Source of the DNA: Spirochaetales bacterium
GTDB taxonomy: Bacteria; Spirochaetota; Spirochaetia; ARS1246
DNA length: 10,018 nt
Assembly: GCA_016930115.1 (NCBI GenBank)
Contig: JAFGHN010000095.1
Location: forward strand, 1 to 10,018
Reading direction: 5' to 3'
Positions 6,161-10,018 of this stretch are shown in pieces. Made by a program: the position numbers and the translations under genes. Position 1 is the first letter of the stretch; each line of letters opens with the position of its first letter. The notes under the pieces were generated by a model. The model made no database searches. It saw only the letters and a program-made list of their open reading frames with translations, and was not told the DNA's origin.

Positions 6161-6592
6161 TCAGCCCAGACGTTCCGCTATCCAGCCGCAAATATCTTTG
6201 AGGAGGGGGTAGCAGATTGTGTTTCTCTTGGGTTCTTTCTCTCTTGCCACTTGTTTTGCGTTATCGAAATCAATGCTGAGAATCTCGTTGCAGATGATTG
6301 AACCGTATTTCTCTTTGATGAAAGCGATTAGTTCCCGGGCGACGGCTGCGGGATCTTTTTTTTCTTTGATTCCGATTGCCATAAGGCCTCCGCTCACCCC
6401 GCCGCAGACAAAACGGTGGGTGCTTGCATAACCACCGCCGAAGGGCTTGGCAATTGAAGGGATCACATCATCGCCGATACCGAAATAACTACTCATAACG
6501 GTAAGTACGGTCTCAGCGCAGTTGTAGTCCTTTTCTTTGTCTATAAAATACCTGTCCACCTGCTTGCCCAACTTTTCCGTCAGTTCACTCAT
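6161..6592 (-). CDS. C_GCAxxG_C_C family redox-type protein
   Basis: The product has 143 residues with five spaced cysteines: C25 in YNCAETVL, C63 in RFVCGGVSGGLMAIG, C101 in IICNEILSIDF, C127 and C135. The order NCAxxVL, then a GGG stretch (FGGGY, 51-55), then CGGVSGG, then CNEIL and two late cysteines is the pattern of the C_GCAxxG_C_C family, small proteins of anaerobes thought to have a redox or metal-binding role; no reaction is established. The central motif has Gly where Ala is usual (CGGVSG, not CGAVTG). There is no signal peptide or membrane segment. The SD AGAGG lies 8 bases before the ATG and a good promoter lies at 6628-6655. It is divergent from a second Cys-rich gene (CGGC protein), which suggests a shared redox or metal context. 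Confidence 0.85.
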   Translation of the reverse strand: MSELTEKLGKQVDRYFIDKEKDYNCAETVLTVMSSYFGIGDDVIPSIAKPFGGGYASTHRFVCGGVSGGLMAIGIKEKKDPAAVARELIAFIKEKYGSIICNEILSIDFDNAKQVAREKEPKRNTICYPLLKDICGWIAERLG

Positions 6593-6627
6593 GCTGTTGT
6601 CCTCTGTGTATGTTATGGTTGTCCTCG

Positions 6628-6655
6628 ATTGTACTAGAAGACCGCATTATGTTAA
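6628..6655 (-). promoter_or_regulatory. Sigma-70 promoter of the C_GCAxxG_C_C gene
   Basis: On the minus strand TTAACA (6650-6655, five of six) and TACAAT (6628-6633, five of six) are 16 bases apart. The transcript would start near 6621, giving a 28-base leader. Confidence 0.65.
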
Positions 6656-6661
6656 ATCCAC

Positions 6662-6704
6662 GAAACGATGGGTTTCATGTCTTTTCCCGCGTGAGAAAGC
6701 GGGA
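6662..6704. other. Two small hairpins in the divergent control region
   Basis: GAAAC (6662-6666) pairs with GTTTC (6672-6676) around a 5-base loop, and TCCCGC (6685-6690) pairs with GCGGGA (6699-6704) around an 8-base loop. They lie upstream of the minus promoter and before the larger inverted repeat at 6738-6759. They are either protein-binding sites or chance pairing. Confidence 0.3.
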
Positions 6705-6737
6705 TTCCAGTGAAAGGACAAATCTGGTATTGTCACC

Positions 6738-6759
6738 TAACCGTGAATGGTCACGGTTA
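6738..6759. promoter_or_regulatory. Perfect 9-base inverted repeat TAACCGTGA-ATGG-TCACGGTTA (candidate operator or leader hairpin)
   Basis: The two 9-base arms (6738-6746, 6751-6759) are exact complements around a 4-base loop, 23 bases before the ATG of the CGGC gene. A weak -10 candidate, TATTGT at 6728-6733, would put the transcript start inside it. Because no T-run follows, a terminator is unlikely; a dimeric repressor site or a 5' leader hairpin close to the SD is more likely. Confidence 0.6.
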
Positions 6760-6782
6760 CACGTACACAGGCAGGGGGCCAC

Positions 6783-7229
6783 ATGAAGGAATCAAAAAAA
6801 ATAGGAATAATTATCTGTGACCGTTACCGGCGGTGCGCCGGGGGAAAATGTTTCAGATCATTGAAAAACCGCGAGGGAGCTTTCAGCAGATACAAAGATA
6901 GTGAAGTTGAGCTTGTCGGATACACCGGTTGCGACGGGTGTCCCGGGGGTAACGTGGAATACGCGGTAAACGAGATGCTATCAAACGGCGCCCAGATCAT
7001 TCATCTGGCTACGGGGTTGATCGTCGGATATCCGCCGTGTCCCTATATCACTTATTTTTACGACTACATTCAGAGGAAGTACGGCCTTGAAGTCGTGTAT
7101 GGCACTCATCCAATACCGGAAAAGTATCTGCTTGTACACGAAAAAATGGAAACATGGAAAAGTGCTGAATGGCAGGCCATCATAGAACCCACTTTGAATG
7201 ATCAGGAAACCCGGCTGGCGTACGACTGA
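6783..7229 (+). CDS. CGGC-domain protein (putative metal-binding)
   Basis: The start is the ATG at 6783, just after an AGGGGG ribosome site at 6773-6778; the longer frame from 6747 begins inside the inverted repeat and has no SD. The 148-residue protein opens with KIGIIICDRYRRCAGGKCF (6-24; C12, C18, C23), followed by ELVGYTGCDGCPGG (43-56; C50, C53), then IIHLATG (72-78) and PPCPYITYF (84-92; C86). This is the layout of CGGC-domain proteins, found mostly in anaerobes and archaea and presumed to bind metal through the conserved cysteines; no reaction is established. The family's CGGCPG reads CDGCPGG here. No signal peptide or membrane segment. It converges on the QueG-like gene and is divergent from the C_GCAxxG_C_C gene. 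Confidence 0.85.
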   Translation: MKESKKIGIIICDRYRRCAGGKCFRSLKNREGAFSRYKDSEVELVGYTGCDGCPGGNVEYAVNEMLSNGAQIIHLATGLIVGYPPCPYITYFYDYIQRKYGLEVVYGTHPIPEKYLLVHEKMETWKSAEWQAIIEPTLNDQETRLAYD

Positions 7230-7271
7230 GCGCTTCTGATCTTGTGCTTTCGCGCCGTCTGAGATATCAGG

Positions 7272-8126
7272 TTATGCTCGTTTCGGAATCCCCGACTCGC
7301 AGGGCACTCCGGTCTGGCAGAGGCCGCAGCCGTAACCCTTGAAACCATATTCGTTTTCCACATGCGGCGCCGTGATTTCATGGAGGTACGCCATGCAAAG
7401 TGCTTTGTCGTGGCCGTCTTTGCTCAGCGCGCCGGCGGGGCATCTATCGATACATTCACCGCAGGAACCGTTCATCGCAAAGGAACAGTATTCGCGGTGA
7501 TTGGTGTAGGGCCTCTTATCGGGCGTTACCGGCGCTTCAACGACCACCGAGCCTAAACGCATGGCTTTGCCCACGGGCGTAATCAAGCCGTCGCAGAGGC
7601 CGAAGGTTCCGAGCCCGCAGGCATATGCCGCGTGCCTTTCCGACCAGGTTGAGGTGATTTGAAATGCTTCTGATTTTTCCGTGTGGAACTCTTTCGACAA
7701 GAAAGGTACAACCGCAGGATATCCTTCCCGGTTAAGCTTATCCTCGACATGCTTCCGCAGCGTGGAATTGAATTGTTCTCCAAAAACACGTGATTGCGCC
7801 CAGCGTCTCGCCGGCAACCTGTCCATCGCCGCGTTGTCGCGCTTTGTTGCCGGTGTTTGCGGAAGCACCCAGCTGATCACCGTCAAGTTTTCAGGGTTTG
7901 TCTTTCGATTGAAGGTCTTTTCAAATATCTCAGCGGGTGTCCAATGCAATTGCCCTACGTGGGTCTTGTAGTCGACAAAAATCGGGTCGGCCCCGGATGC
8001 AAATCCTATCAGCGGCTTTCCCCATGCGCGCTCTCCGCTTCCATCGCCAAGGCTGTTTTCAGGGGAGTTACACTTGTTTTCTATGGTTTCAGTTATCCAG
8101 GCTCTGATATCCTTTCTCTTTTGCAT
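7272..8126 (-). CDS. QueG-like (epoxyqueuosine-reductase-related) 4Fe-4S protein
   Basis: The 284-residue product has an N-terminal domain with AAYACGLGTFGLCDGLITP (166-184) and GSVVVEAP (192-199), equivalent to the AGLGxxGxN...LGEI stretch of epoxyqueuosine reductases and their relatives. It then has a ferredoxin region with C222-x2-C225-x3-C229-P (GSCGECIDRCPAGAL) and C267-x2-C270-x5-C276 (GYGCGLCQTGVPCESGIP). C214 and C244 probably complete two clusters, so spacing differs from a plain CxxCxxCxxxCP. True QueG is a corrinoid enzyme of tRNA modification and is usually longer, with a C-terminal HEAT extension that is absent here, so this is probably a relative of unknown substrate. The SD GAGG is 6 bases before the ATG at 8124-8126, with a promoter at 8145-8173. 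It is cytoplasmic, with no signal peptide. Confidence 0.82.
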   Translation of the reverse strand: MQKRKDIRAWITETIENKCNSPENSLGDGSGERAWGKPLIGFASGADPIFVDYKTHVGQLHWTPAEIFEKTFNRKTNPENLTVISWVLPQTPATKRDNAAMDRLPARRWAQSRVFGEQFNSTLRKHVEDKLNREGYPAVVPFLSKEFHTEKSEAFQITSTWSERHAAYACGLGTFGLCDGLITPVGKAMRLGSVVVEAPVTPDKRPYTNHREYCSFAMNGSCGECIDRCPAGALSKDGHDKALCMAYLHEITAPHVENEYGFKGYGCGLCQTGVPCESGIPKRA

Positions 8127-8144
8127 TGCATACCTCGATCCGGG

Positions 8145-8173
8145 AGCATACCAGCTTGGCGTTCCGGTGTAAA
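8145..8173 (-). promoter_or_regulatory. Sigma-70 promoter with extended -10 for the QueG-like gene
   Basis: On the minus strand TTTACA (8168-8173, five of six) and TATGCT (8145-8150, four of six) are 17 bases apart, and the -10 is preceded by TGG, an extended -10 element. The leader would be only about 12 bases long. Confidence 0.6.
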
Positions 8174-8252
8174 CAGCAAACGGTTCAGGTTCGATAAGGC
8201 CCGCTCTGTCTTTTCCTCCGGTTTCTTAGTATTTTGAATGGGGTTTAAAACG

Positions 8253-8843
8253 ATGCACAGATTGAGTGTTTGGGTAGTGTTATTTGTCGTGGCAGTCATA
8301 GGTACCGCGGAAGGAGAGACGGCAATGGGATCATACCTGCTCCTCGATAATTTCGCTGCTGAGCGCTCCGCCATTGATACCGAATGGGAGGGATTTACCG
8401 ACCGCGTGATGGGCGGCAGATCTGACATGGCCGTCAGCAAGATACCCGATCCTGACGGCAATTATCTACGGATGCAGGGCAAAGTGTCCCTCGAAAACAG
8501 GGGCGGATTTATTCAGGTGAGATTGATGCTCAAGTCTTCATCGAAAGCATTCGACGCCGGCGACTATCAGGGAATCAGGGTCAATGTGCGGGGCGAAGGA
8601 AGCGGATATTATATTTTCCTTCGTACGAACGGCATGATCCTTCCATGGAAATATTTCTCCGCTCCGGTGCCGGTGACCGGCGAGTGGCGGCAGGTGGATA
8701 TTCCATGGTCGGACTTTGTACCGGGGGACTATGGAAGATCGGGCAAGCTAAAGGTCGATAGGCTGAAAAGCCTTGCGCTGGTCGCGTACGGGAAGGAGTT
8801 CGACGCGATGATCGAGATGAGGGAAATCGGGCTGTACAAATAG
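8253..8843 (+). CDS. CIA30-family protein, possibly exported
   Basis: The product has 196 residues from the ATG at 8253. Residues 1-21 look like a signal peptide (MHRLS, then WVVLFVVAVIG, then TAEG). The rest matches the CIA30 (complex I intermediate-associated protein 30) beta-sandwich domain: LLLDNF (29-34), DRVMGGRSDM (50-59), RGGFIQVRL (83-91), YQGIRVNVRGEGSGYYIFLR (105-124) and IPWSDFVPGDYGR (150-162). The mitochondrial protein is an assembly factor; bacterial members have no settled role and may bind carbohydrate or another ligand. The start is ambiguous: ATG 8325 has a perfect AAGGAG (8311-8316) 8 bases upstream and would give a 172-residue cytoplasmic form without signal peptide, whereas 8253 has only GGGG at about -10 and 8238 none. 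An in-frame stop directly precedes 8238. It is divergent from the QueG-like gene and convergent with the GarR-like gene. Confidence 0.8.
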   Translation: MHRLSVWVVLFVVAVIGTAEGETAMGSYLLLDNFAAERSAIDTEWEGFTDRVMGGRSDMAVSKIPDPDGNYLRMQGKVSLENRGGFIQVRLMLKSSSKAFDAGDYQGIRVNVRGEGSGYYIFLRTNGMILPWKYFSAPVPVTGEWRQVDIPWSDFVPGDYGRSGKLKVDRLKSLALVAYGKEFDAMIEMREIGLYK

Positions 8844-8846
8844 GCC

Positions 8847-8923
8847 GCCGCCGAAGCCCCTGCCGTCCTGACGTATCGATAGGCATTGCACCCTTTTCGC
8901 CAGTTTGTTGGGGTTTCGGCGGC
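8847..8923. terminator. Long-stem inverted repeat between convergent genes, probable two-way transcript end
   Basis: GCCGCCGAAGCCCC (8847-8860) pairs with GGGGTTTCGGCGGC (8910-8923): 14 base pairs with one G-U pair, around a 49-base loop. The left arm begins 3 bases after the CIA30 stop, and the right arm begins 8 bases after the GarR stop on the other strand. Such placement fits a shared terminator for both directions. The loop is long and only weak T-rich tails follow, so an intrinsic terminator is plausible but not certain; a smaller TGCC/GGCA pairing (8861-8864, 8882-8885) may shorten the loop. Confidence 0.5.
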
Positions 8924-8931
8924 AGTATTCT

Positions 8932-9816
8932 TTAGTCCCTGACCTGTACGTTGGCGATCTTTTCGTAGAACTGAATGAGCCCGCCGTGGTCGTCCTTTTC
9001 TTTTCCGTCGGCGCGCAATGCGCACATCATCTCGAGCACCTGGGAAGTGATCGGAATCGGCGCGTCTTTGAGGTGAGCGGTCTCCATCGCGTTCATGAGG
9101 TCCTTGATGTGGAGCTCGATCCTGAAACCCGGCTTGAAATTGCCTTCAAGAAGCAGCGGGACCTTCGCGTTCAACACGGTTGAACCCGCGAGCCCGCCGC
9201 GTATCGCTTCGAATACTTTGCGCGGATTCACTCCCGCTTTTTGCGCGAGAATCATCGCCTCGGACATCCCGGCGATGTTGATTGCAACGATGATCTGGTT
9301 GGCGAGCTTGGTGGTGTTGCCGCTGCCGATTGCACCCACCAGTACGGCGGAGGAGCCCATGACCAGCAGCACATCCTTGACCTTGTTGAAGGTCGCTTCA
9401 TCGCCGCCGACCATAATCGCCACGGTACCGTCTATCGCCTTTGGCTCACCGCCGCTGACCGGAGCGTCTAGCATTTTCACACCTTTTTTCGCCAATTCTT
9501 TTTCAACTTCAATCGATACGCCCGGGGCGATTGAGCTCATGTCCACATACATCAGGCCTTTGTACGCGCCCTCGAGTATGCCCTTTGCACCGAAAACTAC
9601 GGCTTTCACATCCGGCGAATTGGGAAGCATGGTAATCACAAGCTCTACGGCCGAAGTAACCTGGGCGGGTGAGGTGCCTTTCTTGGCGCCCATGCCCGCA
9701 AGCTCATCCATCGGGGCCGGATTGATATCGTACACGATCAAATCGTGACCTGCCTTGATCAGGTTTTTTGCCATGGGTCTTCCCATGATGCCTAAGCCGA
9801 TAAATCCAATTTTCAT
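8932..9816 (-). CDS. garR: Tartronate-semialdehyde-reductase-like enzyme (2-hydroxy-3-oxopropionate reductase, GarR/GlxR type)
   Basis: The 294-residue product is a 3-hydroxyisobutyrate-dehydrogenase-family enzyme that interconverts tartronate semialdehyde and D-glycerate with NAD(P)H, in glycerate, glucarate and glyoxylate use. It shows the Rossmann start GFIGLGIMG (4-12), VYDINP (28-33) whose D30 suggests NADH rather than NADPH, MLPNSPDVKAVVFG (63-76), the substrate block DAPVSGGEPKA (117-127) and catalytic K170 in GSGNTTKLANQ (164-174), followed by the helical C-terminal domain ending FYEKIANVQVRD. The full length and motif set match GarR/GlxR; a close relative acting on another 3-hydroxyacid cannot be excluded. 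AAGGAG lies 7 bases before the ATG. A probable TetR-type regulator ends 131 bases upstream on the same strand. Confidence 0.9.
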   Translation of the reverse strand: MKIGFIGLGIMGRPMAKNLIKAGHDLIVYDINPAPMDELAGMGAKKGTSPAQVTSAVELVITMLPNSPDVKAVVFGAKGILEGAYKGLMYVDMSSIAPGVSIEVEKELAKKGVKMLDAPVSGGEPKAIDGTVAIMVGGDEATFNKVKDVLLVMGSSAVLVGAIGSGNTTKLANQIIVAINIAGMSEAMILAQKAGVNPRKVFEAIRGGLAGSTVLNAKVPLLLEGNFKPGFRIELHIKDLMNAMETAHLKDAPIPITSQVLEMMCALRADGKEKDDHGGLIQFYEKIANVQVRD

Positions 9817-9893
9817 GATTCATCTCCTTTATATATGTCGTTGTCTCGCCGTCTGAGAACGAGGAACCGTTCACACCTGGCGTCTACTCTTAC

Positions 9894-9933
9894 ACACTAT
9901 CAGAAACGGCGGTGATTGTAAAATCGGCCGATT
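9894..9933 (-). promoter_or_regulatory. Weak promoter with an adjoining perfect palindrome upstream of garR
   Basis: On the minus strand TTTACA (9917-9922, five of six) and TAGTGT (9894-9899, three of six) are 17 bases apart. AATCGGCCGATT at 9922-9933 is a perfect 12-base palindrome touching the -35 box. A second small repeat, GAACG (9857-9861) / CGTTC (9868-9872), lies between this site and the gene. The palindrome is a candidate operator for the TetR-type regulator that ends just upstream. The promoter call is weak. Confidence 0.35.
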
Positions 9934-9947
9934 GAGCGCCGGCTCTC

Positions 9948-10018
9948 CTATGGACGTTGTATCATGCCGTAGGTGATAATGCTGATCAACTCTTCGGCGA
10001 GTTTTGGCTGGGCGCTCA
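9948..10018 (-). CDS. C-terminal end of a probable TetR-family regulator (partial)
   Basis: The last 22 codons of a minus-strand gene enter the window from the right, reading SAQPKLAEELISIITYGMIQRP before a TAG at 9948-9950. The amphipathic helix AEELISIITYGM is typical of the final helix of TetR/AcrR regulators (ELxxIIxYGL). The DNA-binding part is outside the window, so the call rests on a short tail and position only. It lies upstream of garR on the same strand and may control it. Confidence 0.45.
   Translation of the reverse strand, partial: SAQPKLAEELISIITYGMIQRP

Noticed and set aside
9095..9748. 217-residue plus-strand open frame
   Set aside because: It is a shadow of garR in the opposite strand; its Ser/Thr/Pro-rich composition is typical of antisense frames.

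Overview
The window is about 10 kb of bacterial chromosome with densely packed, compact genes in mixed orientation. It has no rRNA or tRNA gene, phage gene, insertion sequence or CRISPR array that I can see. The content suggests an anaerobic or facultatively anaerobic Gram-negative-type bacterium: an RnfC-like electron-transfer protein, several cysteine-rich redox or metal-binding proteins, an epoxyqueuosine-reductase-like iron-sulfur protein, and 2-hydroxyacid enzymes. Spirochaetota or Desulfobacterota-like lineages would fit, but nothing in the sequence fixes the phylum.

Layout, left to right. (1) 1-788, minus: N-terminal 262 residues of an RnfC-like protein, cut by the window edge. (2) 1067-3381, plus: a small bactofilin-like protein with four exact 15-residue Cys-led repeats and a very acidic tail; then, behind its own promoter, a six-TM histidine kinase with a four-cysteine motif in its ATP lid; then a 130-residue unknown protein whose start overlaps the kinase end by 14 bases. 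(3) 3393-6119: a divergent pair, a beta-decarboxylating hydroxyacid dehydrogenase (minus) and a DASS/SLC13-type anion transporter (plus). They share a 162-base region with two good sigma-70 promoters and an inverted repeat between them. (4) 6161-8126: three cysteine-rich proteins, C_GCAxxG_C_C family (minus), CGGC-domain (plus) and QueG-like 4Fe-4S (minus), with hairpins in the control region of the first two. (5) 8253-8843, plus: a CIA30-family protein that may be exported, divergent from the QueG-like gene. (6) 8932-9816, minus: a tartronate-semialdehyde-reductase-like enzyme (GarR/GlxR), preceded at the right edge by the last 22 codons of a probable TetR-type regulator.

How the genes may work together (inference). 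The transporter, the decarboxylating dehydrogenase and the GarR-like reductase would make a small uptake and oxidation route for dicarboxylic or hydroxy acids of the tartrate/malate/tartronate kind. The RnfC-like protein, the Cys-rich trio and the kinase with the cysteine lid all suggest heavy use of thiol or Fe-S redox chemistry. The most unusual items are the Cys-ladder repeat protein, the Cys4 ATP lid, the RnfC-like protein whose glycine-rich nucleotide loop is degraded, and the transporter whose first SNT signature reads SLT.
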